The notes beneath the pieces were generated by a model. That model was not told where the DNA came from. It searched no databases and saw nothing but the letters and a program-made list of their open reading frames with translations. From Kalmanozyma brasiliensis GHG001 (taxonomy: Eukaryota; Basidiomycota; Ustilaginomycetes; Ustilaginales), in contig NW_015961955.1 of the NCBI RefSeq assembly GCF_000497045.1, positions 62,001 to 126,000 on the forward strand: a stretch of DNA of 64,000 nucleotides, given 5' to 3'. Positions 11,010 through 21,200 of the stretch are shown one piece after another. The translations under genes were made by a program, and so were the position numbers. How positions within the stretch are numbered: position 1 is the first letter of the stretch; each line of letters begins with the position of its first letter.

Positions 11010-11016
11010 TATATAA
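11010..11016 (+). promoter_or_regulatory. TATA box of the small secreted Cys-rich gene
   Basis: TATATAA about 90 bases before the ATG at 11107 and followed by a C/A-rich leader. Position and sequence are those of a strong regulated core promoter. Confidence 0.65.
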
Positions 11017-11106
11017 GCCGTTGCCCCTTGAACCCTGGCACCCCATCTTTCGCAACATCACGACATTCCGCTCCTACACCATCTCCCACCCCAATAACGC
11101 AGCAAC

Positions 11107-11772
11107 ATGAAGTTCAGCGCCGCCTCTCTCCTTTTGCTCTCGTCGGCACTGCTGACGTCGGCCACGCCGCTGGCATTCAACGCCGATGACGACCGCATCT
11201 CGGTGCCCATCCAGGTGCCCTTCTCGTCGACCCCCCGCGTGCTCACCTTCCCCAACTGGTTCCACGCCGCCAAGGACGACGATGACATCTGCCCGCAGCT
11301 CCCCGTTGTGTGCGTCAAGGACGGCGAGGTGGTCGGCGATCTCGGCAAGCAAGACTTCTGCCGCGAGGGGTTGAGCTGCAAGATGTGCAACCCCAAGAAG
11401 AAGGCGTTGGATTGCAACACCAAGTACGTCACCGAGTGCAAGGCTCAGTGCTCCGCTCGCGGGCCCCTTGGCGGTAAGCTCCGCCAGGCCGAGCACACCG
11501 CCGAGAGCATCAAGGCCAAGGTTGTCGAGATGTTCGAGGGAGATGAGGACGATATCTGCCCTGATATGAAGGTCAGCTGCAAGAACAGCGACGGCAAGAC
11601 CGTCGGCAGCATCGGCAAGAAGCCCTTCTGCAGAGACGGCGTTACGTGCGGCCAGTGCCACCAGACCGAGAACACCGTCGAGTGCAACGCTAAGTTCGTT
11701 AAGGACTGCAAGGCCCAGTGCGAGGCGACGGGCCCGCTCGGTGGTAAGGGTGTCTTCGTGCACCTCTACTAA
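11107..11772 (+). CDS. Small secreted cysteine-rich protein with tandem duplicated domain
   Basis: 221 residues with a signal peptide (residues 1 to about 19, LLLLSSALLTSATP). The mature part consists of two copies of one module, residues 57-124 and 147-214. Each starts with an acidic run and ICP, has eight cysteines in the same order (CP..C, FCR, C..C, C, C, C) and ends with CKAQC-x4-GPLGGK. Sixteen even-spaced cysteines imply four disulfides per copy. A linker of about 22 residues joins them, and the second copy ends in VFVHLY. I do not recognise the family. A small secreted Cys-rich protein with a TATA promoter in a probable plant-associated fungus could be an effector, adhesin or antimicrobial protein; that is inference. 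No catalytic motif is visible. Confidence 0.85.
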   Translation: MKFSAASLLLLSSALLTSATPLAFNADDDRISVPIQVPFSSTPRVLTFPNWFHAAKDDDDICPQLPVVCVKDGEVVGDLGKQDFCREGLSCKMCNPKKKALDCNTKYVTECKAQCSARGPLGGKLRQAEHTAESIKAKVVEMFEGDEDDICPDMKVSCKNSDGKTVGSIGKKPFCRDGVTCGQCHQTENTVECNAKFVKDCKAQCEATGPLGGKGVFVHLY

Positions 11773-11924
11773 GCGCACTCCCAGCTTCCATCTCGTGATG
11801 GGTCGTCAACGCATGTCTATTCACATCAACCGACTCTGAACGCATGTCCATTCACATCTCTTCACTGCATCGTATCGTAATTTCATCTTCTTTAATCCCA
11901 TTGCTCGCATCCCTCAAGAGAGGA

Positions 11925-13277
11925 CTAGAAGTAAGCCTTACCCTCTAGCAAATCTCTATAACGCTGCTCGCGATCCGGATCCAGCTCGATCAGCTCCTCC
12001 AACAGCCTCTTTGCTTTCCCCTTCGCCTCCGCTGAGTCCTTCGTATCGCCCTGGAGGCCAGCCAGCAGCATCTGGTAGTGCGCCAGGCTGATCGCACACC
12101 ACTTGCTCTCGGGTTCCAGCTCGAAGAGCTCCTCGATCACGCCGATCTCCTCGCGTAGCACCGTGAGTTGGCGTGACTTTCTCCTCTCTTGCGACTGGCC
12201 AGGCTGTGCGTTCGCGCTCTTCCCTCCCGTTGTTCCCGCTTCTGACTTCGCTACCCTCACTCGCCCGTCTTCGCCTGTAGCAGCCTCCCCCTTCGCTCTG
12301 CTCCCCTCGCCCTCCGTCCGGTGCACCATAGGCTCGAACAGACCCTCCACCAACCACCGATGGTAGAACCAAACACTCTGATCACCCGGATCCGTATACA
12401 TGGCCTGCTTGACCAGCTCCAGCTCCTTGTCCACTTCCCCATCCACTTGCTCCGTACTGAGCTGGCGGGCGGTCCACATGTGTGGCAGGAGCTTCGACCT
12501 CTGGTGCCAAGCGGAAAAATTGCTAAAGTTGCTTTCGATCTTGCGTAGCGTATACGCCAGCTCCCTTTCCGCCAAACCTAACAGGCCTTCTTTGACCGCG
12601 GGGTGGGACTGCAGCAGGGGATCGCTGAGCAGCGTCGGGAACACCGGTTGGCGCGCGGCGAACGAAGCCGTGGACGGATCGGAGGAGAGCACTGAGAGGG
12701 CCAAATGCTGGATGATCGCACGACGACAGTTCCAACCGTGAAAATTGCGCGGGTCGAGATCAAGCATTTTGGCGACCAGGGAGAGCTCCCGCTCCCAAAC
12801 CGAGGCGGAAGGGTGGTGCGAAAGACACCACATGCGATGGTTCCAGATCCAGTATACTTTGGGGTGTGCGCGGAGGGCGTGTTCTGTGAGAAGCAGGTCG
12901 TCTTCCAGAAGGTTTTGCCTCAGGTGTGTCCTCGAGGCGTCCTCTTCTTCGGGCTGCTTCGCGCCCTGTTGGTTTTGGGAAGGATTGCGGAGGTCTGCAA
13001 AGACGTCCTTCTTCACCTGGCCCTCAGCCGAGCCACCGAACAGCGCAAGCAGCACCTCCCGACGGAAGTTCCATACGGTATACAGCTCCGGGTTGAGCGT
13101 CAGCAGTTTCGTTGTGTGTTCCAGCGCCGTCTGGTCGTGCCGCCGCTCGCGCTTGTATGTGAAGAAGGTGGACTCGATCTCGAGGTAGGCGGAAAGCTTG
13201 GCGGCCTCTTTCGCTTTGCGCGCCGCGCGCGCTTCGGCGGACGTGGAAGACTTCGGAGTGCGCTTGACTCCGTGCAT
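11925..13277 (-). CDS. BET4: Rab geranylgeranyltransferase alpha subunit (Bet4)
   Basis: 450 residues from the ATG at 13277 (MHGVKRTPKS). The frame is open further upstream but the family starts with exactly this MHGVKR-type text, so the longer version is rejected. The subunit pairs with the Bet2-type beta chain to attach geranylgeranyl groups to Rab C-terminal cysteines in the cytosol. Protein prenyltransferase alpha repeats are clear: LNPELYTVWNFRREVL, AHPKVYWIWNHRMWCL, LDPRNFHGWNCRRAII, FSNFSAWHQRSKLL and DPGDQSVWFYHRWLV. A charged, low-complexity insert lies between the fifth repeat and the conserved end. The C-terminal helices include IGVIEELFELEPESKW and LDPDREQRYRDL. It is divergent to the cardiolipin synthase gene, with 265 bases between the starts. 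Confidence 0.9.
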   Translation of the reverse strand: MHGVKRTPKSSTSAEARAARKAKEAAKLSAYLEIESTFFTYKRERRHDQTALEHTTKLLTLNPELYTVWNFRREVLLALFGGSAEGQVKKDVFADLRNPSQNQQGAKQPEEEDASRTHLRQNLLEDDLLLTEHALRAHPKVYWIWNHRMWCLSHHPSASVWERELSLVAKMLDLDPRNFHGWNCRRAIIQHLALSVLSSDPSTASFAARQPVFPTLLSDPLLQSHPAVKEGLLGLAERELAYTLRKIESNFSNFSAWHQRSKLLPHMWTARQLSTEQVDGEVDKELELVKQAMYTDPGDQSVWFYHRWLVEGLFEPMVHRTEGEGSRAKGEAATGEDGRVRVAKSEAGTTGGKSANAQPGQSQERRKSRQLTVLREEIGVIEELFELEPESKWCAISLAHYQMLLAGLQGDTKDSAEAKGKAKRLLEELIELDPDREQRYRDLLEGKAYF

Positions 13278-13542
13278 CGTGCCGAGGGTGCGGGGTGCCG
13301 ACGTCGGAGGTGGACAGATGCGGAGGTAAGGAGGAAGTGAGGAGTGTCGGAAAGTGTTGGTCTCGCGCAGAGGGCGCGGGCGAAGGGTTTTCCGAGAGCC
13401 GGACTTTTGGGTTTGTTGCTTCGTGCGAGGTTGGAGGTGGAGGAGATGCAGCAACACCAACTTGATCACGACCGACCTCATCTTTGCTCGAACCGTATCC
13501 GCTGGTCGCAAGCAGACTTGAGCGACTAGGGACAAATCGGCT

Positions 13543-14658
13543 ATGACGCTCAACGTCGGAGTGATGTGGTCCACCTCGGCGATGCGGGCCGTCGCAGCGA
13601 GCAGGATGACGACGCGAGCAATAACGGGCTTCCGCTCGCCGGCATCTTCAGCAACCCTCTTCTCGGCAGCGTCTCTGCATACGAGCTCACGCAAAGCGGA
13701 GCGACCGCTTCATGCCTGTTCAATTCAGTCGAGGAGATTCTCGCTCTCGTCGCAGCCATCAAGTCTGCTCTCACGGACGGAGCGTCAACCCTCGATACGC
13801 AGCCTTCTCCTCCAGTCGCGGCTCTTTTCGTCCTCCTCACTCTTCCGCGCACCCTCAAATCCACTGCCAACACCGACGCCACCCTCCACTTCCTCATCGC
13901 CGTCACCAAAACAGCCGCTCTCCGAAGACATCCTGACCATCCCCAACCTGCTCACGATCTCGCGGCTCCTCGTCACGCCCTACATTGGCTATTTGGTCGC
14001 GACCCACCAATTCCCGGTAGCAGTAAGCCTGCTCTTCATCGCCTCCCTCACAGACCTTCTCGATGGGTGGCTCGCCCGTCGCACCGGCAAGTATACCGTT
14101 TTTGGTAGCATCGCCGACCCTGCAGCCGACAAAGCGTTGGTCACGACCATGGTCATCTCCCTTGCACTCTCCGGAATGCTCCCTTGGTCCCTGGCGACGG
14201 TCATTCTCGGTCGCGATCTCGCCCTGGTCATCTCGGCGTTCATTATCCGGTATCGAACACTGGAGCCACCGAAAACGTTTGCGCGGTACTGGAACCCCAG
14301 TCTACCCAGCGCCACCGTCACGCCGACCCAGATCAGCAAGTACAATACTTTCCTACAGCTCCTCTTGTTGGGATTGTTGACGTTGTACCCCGTACTGTTC
14401 CCTGGACAGGCTAGTCCGACAATGACGTTCGAGACGAGCAAGAAGGTGGACGCCCAGGAAGAGCAAGGACCGGTGAAGGTGAGCGAGCAGACGAAGGGGT
14501 GGGTGGACAAGGCGATCACGGTGCTCATGTGGGTCGTGGGGGCTACGACGGTTTGGTCTGGCGCTGGGTACCTGGGCGGCGCGGGGACAGGGAAGGTGCT
14601 AGCAGCGAGAGCACAGAAGGTGCGCGAGAGCATCAAGAAGGCTGCGCCACCCTCGTAG
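13543..14658 (+). CDS. CRD1: Mitochondrial cardiolipin synthase (CDP-alcohol phosphatidyltransferase)
   Basis: 371 residues. It transfers phosphatidyl from CDP-diacylglycerol to phosphatidylglycerol in the inner mitochondrial membrane. The N-terminal 120 residues are rich in Arg, Ser and Ala without acids, as in a mitochondrial presequence, followed by a Pro/Ser stretch. The catalytic signature D-G-x2-A-R-x8-G-x3-D-x3-D is complete, reading DGWLARR, then G and D in FGSIADPAADK near residue 190. Membrane segments include the TIPNLLTISRLLVTPYIGYL region, a Leu/Ile-rich segment at MVISLALSGMLPWSLATVIL and two more near the C-terminus. Several early in-frame Met residues (2 to 21) mean that the exact start is uncertain. 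The closely related phosphatidylglycerophosphate synthase is less likely given the spacing and the PNLLTISR text. Confidence 0.9.
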   Translation: MTLNVGVMWSTSAMRAVAASRMTTRAITGFRSPASSATLFSAASLHTSSRKAERPLHACSIQSRRFSLSSQPSSLLSRTERQPSIRSLLLQSRLFSSSSLFRAPSNPLPTPTPPSTSSSPSPKQPLSEDILTIPNLLTISRLLVTPYIGYLVATHQFPVAVSLLFIASLTDLLDGWLARRTGKYTVFGSIADPAADKALVTTMVISLALSGMLPWSLATVILGRDLALVISAFIIRYRTLEPPKTFARYWNPSLPSATVTPTQISKYNTFLQLLLLGLLTLYPVLFPGQASPTMTFETSKKVDAQEEQGPVKVSEQTKGWVDKAITVLMWVVGATTVWSGAGYLGGAGTGKVLAARAQKVRESIKKAAPPS

Positions 14659-14958
14659 GGCTCATCGAAATGCAATTCATGCAGCCGATGCACGCGAATG
14701 ATCGTGAGGCTGGACAGGCGTGTGAGAAGTGATGCCGCCAGTTTGCAACCTTCGCCAAAAGTGTCACTACTGTAGATTTCGAGAAAGCAGGCCCTGCTTA
14801 ACGTGACCTCACACTTCCCCACTTCTGGTCTGCCATCGACCGGGGACCCACACACCTCATTCGGTGACCGCTTTCAGAACTCTGACGCCAAGCGTTGCTG
14901 TGGACGGAACATGCTTGCTGTGTGATGTGATAAAAATACAAAATGATATCGATGCCCG

Positions 14959-16803
14959 CTACAACTCCGAGTGCTTGTTGATAGTTCTGTGCGTGGACCA
15001 GCCAGTGTTGAAGCCGAGGGCTTGCAAACAGTGAGCGAGCGATCGCTTGCATGCTTCAGCGCCCTTCTCCAGCCAGCCGAGCAATTGCGTCCACGTTGAC
15101 TCGTCCACTGGCAGCTCTGCTACATATTCAGTTTGCCGTGTAGCGTTGTGCTTGCCACGGCGAGGTGTATGGCTCGACCCTGGCCTCGCAACTCTATCCT
15201 CTACCGCCCTCTCCGCCTTTGCTTGGTCGGAAGATCCAATAGCCCGCTCCTCTTGGTACATGTCTCTGAACCGCTCTACCGCCCTCAGACTCTCCGCGAT
15301 CCTATGCGCCGCGTTGACCAACGCGACCAACTCCGACTTTTGCAGCTTGACCTCACCCACGGCCTCCCTCTCGTTCCTGTTGAACAGCAGCTTGAGCGCC
15401 GTTCCGATGCCATGGACCTGCAGCTTGCCCCACAGCCGGCACTTGTCGCATCCGACGCAATCCATGATGGTAGAGATGTTGCGGAAGTGCTGCCTGAACT
15501 CCTGTTTGAGCTCCAACGACTCGCGATTCTGGCCACTGAACATCTGCGCCTCGTCGAAGGTGGTGGGGCATGCACGGGCGTCGTTGATGAGCTGGTCGAG
15601 CTGGGCTACCGCAGAAGGGTCCTCGATCGAGTCTCCTGCCCGGAGCGAGAAGTTTTGCGAGGAGTCGCCGAGACGCGACAGTGCGCGGAGAAGCAGGACG
15701 TAGTCAAAGTAGACATTTTGTAGTCGCTCGGGATGCTCTGCGATGCGTGTGATGAAGCATTCGAGATTGGGAGCCCACTCGCCCGTCTTGGTGTCGAGGA
15801 AGTCATGGCAGATGTGGATCGAGATGGAAGCATGCAAGCCGGAGATGATGCGGTAGAAGACACGCTTCTCGAGGCACTGTTCGCTGTCGCCGCTGTCGAG
15901 AGGGGCTTGCAAGGAAGAGACGAGACCGCCGAAGCCGCCAGATAGACCGTTAAAGGCGGGGCTCGAGCTCTGCAGCATGCTCTTGTCGACGAAACCAGTG
16001 CCACCTGACGAGGTTGGCCTAGCAGGCTCGACAAACTTGACGCCGTTGAAGCAGTTCTCCTCGTAGATCGACTTCCATACACGATTGGCGCTAGGACCCG
16101 CATAGCCCGTGAATCGCTCCGGGTTCTTGAGCAGGTCGACATAGACGCCTTCCTCCGATGATTCATCGTCGAGATGACAGAACTCGGTCGAAGAGCAAGA
16201 GCAACTTGCATCCGAGCCAGTCATGAGGACATCGTCGGGCGAGGCGGTGGTGACCGAGCTGAGACGCTTGACGCGGAACTCTTCGGGTACGTCGGACTCG
16301 TCCTCGGTCTCGACGCTGCAGGCGCGGTTCATGCAGAAGCTGTTCTCGTTCCAAAAGGGACACTCCTTGAAGAGATTGACCTTGTAGAATTTGAAGAAGT
16401 CGGTCTTGCGGAGTGTGTTGAGACGGTCGAAGAATTGCGAGTTGATGGTCTCTACTGTTTCGTAGTCGCACGAGGCATCTTCGATCTGGCCGGTTGGGCG
16501 ACATATTGATTCGCCGCCGAGCGAGGCAGTGTATGATGATGATGCGCCCTTGTGTCTTGGCTTGGTGAGCACCTGTTGGAGAAAGTCGGCGCCGCGTGAG
16601 CTATCCGAGGCTGGGGAGCGGAAGAGCGCAGGACGTGCGGCTCCTGCTGCAGCAGCTACGGAAGATACCGACCCTGACAGCGACAACAGTGTGACAGTGG
16701 TGAGCAGAGCGACGGCGACAGTCATCACTAGTCGATGTGCGGACCATCTCCGACGGTGCGAATGCTCGCCGCTGGCCGAGTTGGAGCGAGCGTGGGAACG
16801 CAT
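14959..16803 (-). CDS. ERO1: ER oxidoreductin 1 (disulfide-generating flavoenzyme)
   Basis: 614 residues. Ero1 re-oxidises protein disulfide isomerase in the ER lumen, passing electrons through FAD to oxygen. A signal-anchor-like hydrophobic stretch lies near residues 24-55 (VMTVAVALLTTVTLL). The luminal part opens with the Cys pattern of the family: CRPTGQIEDASCDYET, then the shuttle-cysteine region ECPFWNENSFCMNRAC. The FAD-proximal active site CVGCDKCRLWGKLQ with the CxxCxxC arrangement is intact, and the helix after it (VHGIGTALKLLF) is typical. RFTGYAGPSANRVWKSIYEEN is the usual substrate-side segment. The length is a little above yeast Ero1, owing to Ser/Ala-rich N-terminal and basic C-terminal additions. 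Two UPRE-like sites lie upstream (listed separately). Confidence 0.93.
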   Translation of the reverse strand: MRSHARSNSASGEHSHRRRWSAHRLVMTVAVALLTTVTLLSLSGSVSSVAAAAGAARPALFRSPASDSSRGADFLQQVLTKPRHKGASSSYTASLGGESICRPTGQIEDASCDYETVETINSQFFDRLNTLRKTDFFKFYKVNLFKECPFWNENSFCMNRACSVETEDESDVPEEFRVKRLSSVTTASPDDVLMTGSDASCSCSSTEFCHLDDESSEEGVYVDLLKNPERFTGYAGPSANRVWKSIYEENCFNGVKFVEPARPTSSGGTGFVDKSMLQSSSPAFNGLSGGFGGLVSSLQAPLDSGDSEQCLEKRVFYRIISGLHASISIHICHDFLDTKTGEWAPNLECFITRIAEHPERLQNVYFDYVLLLRALSRLGDSSQNFSLRAGDSIEDPSAVAQLDQLINDARACPTTFDEAQMFSGQNRESLELKQEFRQHFRNISTIMDCVGCDKCRLWGKLQVHGIGTALKLLFNRNEREAVGEVKLQKSELVALVNAAHRIAESLRAVERFRDMYQEERAIGSSDQAKAERAVEDRVARPGSSHTPRRGKHNATRQTEYVAELPVDESTWTQLLGWLEKGAEACKRSLAHCLQALGFNTGWSTHRTINKHSEL

Positions 16804-17090
16804 GTTGGTTGGTCCACGGCCCCTCCGAAGCGCAAAGATGCCTGTGTCCCGAGGTCCCGAGCTCGTCTGCAGAAACTTGACTGCCCGCGTTGGATTGCGC
16901 CCGAAAGGTGGTGGTTCGAGGTCGGTACTGGTCGTCTACTGTCGGTGCCTCGACGTTGAGATGAGATCAAGCAGCCTTTGATACGTCAGAGTGCACGAGT
17001 TGGCGACTAGGAAAGCATGGTGAGGAACGAAGAGTGATGTACGACGACGAGAGGAGCAAGGAATGCGTGTGTATGTGTTGTTCTGCCGGT

Positions 17091-17098
17091 TGACGTGG
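17091..17098 (+). promoter_or_regulatory. UPRE-like element TGACGTGG upstream of ERO1
   Basis: Exact match to the Xbp1/Hac1-type UPRE core TGACGTGG/A, 288 bases upstream of the ERO1 start. ERO1 is a classic unfolded-protein-response target in yeast and animals. Binding by the local bZIP factor is inferred. Confidence 0.5.
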
Positions 17099-17241
17099 CT
17101 GAGTTTGAGGCGTGGCAGGTACCATTTGGATCTGGAGGTCGCCGTCTGCTTCGACCAAAAAAGTGGGAGCGGAGCTGAGCCGAGCCAGGGTTCTCGGCGT
17201 TAAAGAATTGGCTGTGTGTGCTCGAGCAAGAGAGCTGCAGC

Positions 17242-17249
17242 TGACGTGT
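17242..17249 (+). promoter_or_regulatory. Second TGACGTG element upstream of ERO1
   Basis: TGACGTGT, which differs from the UPRE core only in the last base, 439 bases upstream of ERO1 and in the same orientation as the element at 17091. It could also be a CRE/ATF-type bZIP half site. Confidence 0.4.
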
Positions 17250-18215
17250 CAAGATCCGGGGGCTTTCCGAGAGAAAATCATATGAGTGTTAGACCGTGAA
17301 AGAGTTCAAGTTTGACAAGTCCGTCAGCCTGACATAAAGCTCGTCAAGCAAGGCGGGGGCGGTTCAACTTTCACGCTGTTCGACAAGAGCGGGAGTCGCA
17401 CATCTCGCTTGTCTCGAGCCTCGTGCCTCGTGTCCTCTCTGTGGCTACCAGTGACATCAACCTTCGCTCTGCTCATTCCATCAACTTTGCCCCGCACATG
17501 TCTCGTTAAACAAAGCTTTTCTTCTGACTTGCTCCTGAGAGCGGCAGCCTACTCCCTCTGCACGCTACGTTCCCCTGCTAACAAAGCACGCTAGACGTCA
17601 CGCAACACACATATTGTGGGTGTACGAGCCCTCTTCCTCTGTCCCAGATGGCCATGGAGGATCACCACGGTGCTTTGTTCGCCTGAAAGGGGCAACGGGC
17701 ATGAGGTGGGGAGCAGCCTTCGATTCGAGTCGTGAGCCGCACTTTCAGACGTGGGACAACGCACGATGCAAATCATTTCGACGGCAGCGCCTCCTCACCG
17801 CACTGACCAGGCCCTCTTCCGTACTCCGCATTTCCAATTTGTCCAAAAATTGCGCCGTCATTTCAGATTCTTGGCTTGAGCAGCTGCACAGCGCTTCCCC
17901 GTCGCTGCTTTCAGCAAACAAAGAGCTCTCTCAACGTCGGCTTGCATCCGCCTCGCTTTCGTCATGAGACACGCGGACCATCCGACGGACTGACTGGCTT
18001 CACTCGGCACCTTCGCCTTCCTCTTCTCGTCCTTCGACTCTCCCTCCTCTGCCGTCCTCCTCTTCGCTGGCTGCTCCCTCACCATCCCTATCAACGTTCA
18101 CTTGGTCGGGACGAAGCCGCTTCACTGACTATCGTTCGAGAGCCTATCGTCGGCAATAGACCCGCGTAACGGACTACGGATCATCTGACCCACGGAGGCG
18201 TGACTGTCGCCCATC

Positions 18216-21200
18216 ATGTGCATCCCCAAGTCGAATCACAAGAAGCTCGTAGACGACTGCTACCCTGCTCCCAAGGCGCTTCTCACCTCGGCCCCGGACT
18301 ATCGTCCCAACTCGAACGAGCTCGGCCGCCTCACCTACTATGCCGAGAACAAACCCGCCAAGCTCGCCAAGGTTGGCGCCTTCCTCGATGCCAAAGCCCA
18401 GGCCGATGCAAGGGCAGCCAAGGGCTCTGGCGCTGCCGCGGACAAGGGCAAGGCCGGCTTGATGATCACCCTCGCCATCACAAAGAACCTCCTCACCGAG
18501 TGCAAGTCGTCGTACAACTACTTTATCAAGCCCGCTCAGTCCATCATCACCGCCGGTCTCGACGCCGCCCAACCCACCCAAGGCCGCCCACGCGATCTCG
18601 AAATCAGCGCTCGTGCTGCCAGCACCTTCTACGCCCTCGCCTCCTTCCTTGACCCTGCCACCGTTTCGGTCGACGACAGCTTCCAGCGCATCCTCCAGTC
18701 CTTTGCCGCCCTGTCCGTCGAGCGTCCCGGCGGCTCCAACGGTGAAGACGCCGAACAGCGCAACCGCACCCGTCTCATTGGTCTCGGCGCCCTCGCTGGA
18801 GCCGTCGGGTCCGATGCCACCTACGCGTCCAACTCGACCAAGTACATCTCCCTCATCACCCCTGCCCTCGTCGAGAATGCAAAGGGCAACCGCGTCACCC
18901 TCGACTGGCTTCGCAGCGAATCCAAAAAGGCCACCGAAGGCGAACCCAGCTACGCCGAATTCAACATTTCCAAGAAGCCCCTCGCCATCCGTCGTACGCG
19001 CTCCATTTCGGCGCACGTCGCCGGAGAGAAGGGCCCTTCAGCGGAAGATGTCGTTTCGGCTGCGATCGGCACCTTGCGAGGTCTCCTCCGCCATGCCGAC
19101 GCTGGACAGGTTCAGGTCATCGTGCAGCACGTCATTGCTTGGCTCGACGGCAAATCGGTGCTGCCCATTCCTGCCGCCGCCGATGGTCGTCAGGCCGTCT
19201 CGCAATGGGAGAACACCGAGTGGTGCTGCTGGCTGGCAGAGTCGCTCTGCGGCTGGACCCCGCTTCAGTACCGCTTCGTCGTCCTCGATACCTTTGTCGA
19301 CCACCTCGCTGAGAACTGCGAGGGCAAGGCCACCACCAAGCACCTCTCCCTCATCTCCATGTCACGTACCATCCTCACCGGCCAGCTCAGCCTGATCGGC
19401 CTCAGCACCTCCGACACGCTCAGCAACCTCTGTGCACTCGCCGTGCGCAGAGTCTACAAAGATACCCGCGACAGCCTCCTCCCGCCCCTCGTTGACTGCA
19501 TCAGCGGTCTCGGCACGCACGTCTACTACGCCGACCAGATCAACGATATCGTCGAGGAGATCGCCGGACGGATCTCTGCCCTTCAAATGCCCGAAACCGC
19601 CTCGGAAGCTGCTTCCGTCAAGGCAAACAACCTCGGTGCCGTCCACCGCGGTCAGCAGCAAGACCTCAACAGCCACCTCCACGCCCACCGTCTCGCCAGT
19701 GCAGGCCCCGAGCAACGGGACGAGAGCATCCGTGTTCTTCTCTTCTGTCTGCAGGGCGTTCTGCGAGCCACTCATCAGTCTAGCGGCGAGATCCACCAGG
19801 CTGTTGATGTCAAGCCCAACGGCGACCGCAGCGCGAGCGCGAAGCAAGCCGATGGCTCCAAGGGCAAGGCCTCGACTTCGCCAAACGACAGCAAGATTGG
19901 GCTGGCCCACGCTGGCACGCGGAATCGCGTCGCCCCCTCGTCGATCCTGCCCACTGCCGGCCTGCTTACCTCGCCCAACCACGCGGTGCGTCTTGCCTAC
20001 GCTCAGACGCTCATCACGCTCTTCCGGGACGAGTTCGACCGCGAGCAGCTCGAGCGCGAGAGCGCCGTCTTTGCTGCTGCTCCCATCGGCGAGAGGGTGA
20101 GCGACCACATCGGCGTCATCCATGCACTCGGTGCTGCCGTCCACGTCTTGTGCTTGAGCAAGAGCCTCTCGCCGCCTCCTCTGCTGCTTCAAAACCTGCG
20201 CGAATCGCCTCTGGAGCTGTTGCCGCAGTTGGATCGAATCAACGCGGATCCTGGCCGACCTGGCTCGCTACAAAGCGATGGCTCCGGTGCCGCTGCTGGC
20301 GAGTCGACCGCAGCTCTTCCCGTCGACTACGTTGCCGTCGCCCAAGCGTTTGAGCAACTCGTCGTCGCCCTTCCATGCAGTGCCACGCTGGCTCTGACGC
20401 CCATGCTGCTCGCTCTTGACAAAGACGCCGGCAGTCGCTTGACGGTCAACGGCGCCGCTGCCAACACCGGCCTCGAGAACCAGCGCCGCATCTCATCGCG
20501 CATGGTGGTCGCTCGTGTGCTGGCCAAGATCGGCGAGACCTTCGACGTCAGCGCGGTCGCCAAGGCAGCGCAGAGCGTGCTGTCCCAGGTGCCTTCGCTC
20601 GGCATCGAGCCAGGGCCGTCGCCCGTGGGTGGGTTGACGCTGCCCCCTGAGGTGGTGCCCTTCTCGGCTGTCGGCAGCATCAACGATCTCGGCGAGTCGA
20701 GCAGCAGCAGTTCCCCTTCGATCAGCGCCAGCTCGGTGATCAGCAGCCTCGTCTCGAGCACCAAGCTGCAGTCGGCCACGCAGCTCGACTCGGTCGTGCT
20801 CAAGCGCTTCTTGGAGCGCGACTGGAACGTCAACATTGCCGTCGACGAAGCCTTCAACGGTTCCAGCCCATACGCGCACGGTTCGATGGCGCCTCCTTCG
20901 CAGCAGCCCTCGCGCCGACCTTCGTACACGCCGGCCAACGGCCTCGGCGGCGGCAGCGGCGGTCTGCTCGTCAACGGCAGCAACGCGTCGTCGGCGTCGA
21001 TCAACCGAAACAGCCGGATGAGCATGCAGGTGCCTTCGACAGGTGTTCGCGATCTGCGCGAGGCGTTGGGCATCGCTCCGTCCGCCAACGGCCACAGTCA
21101 AGACTCCGACTTTGACGGTCGTCGTGCCAGCCGAAGGGAATCGCGTCGTGGCCCCGCCGTGGGCAGTGCTAACGGCAGCAACGGCAAGAGCGCGGTCGCG

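Larger units (their letters stand above)
10168..11106. other. Intergenic region, promoter of the secreted Cys-rich gene
   Basis: About 0.94 kb with no supported gene. It contains a cluster of AGGGG boxes and a clear TATA box (listed separately) upstream of the small secreted protein. Confidence 0.6.
16804..18215. other. Divergent intergenic region ERO1 / EFR3
   Basis: About 1.4 kb between two divergent starts, with no supported gene. The ERO1-proximal half contains two TGACGTG elements (listed). The EFR3-proximal half is rich in CTTC/CTCT pyrimidine tracts, which is common in leaders. Confidence 0.6.

Noticed and set aside
13278..13694. N-terminal extension of Bet4
   Set aside because: Non-family sequence before the MHGVKR start; also overlaps the start region of CRD1 on the other strand.
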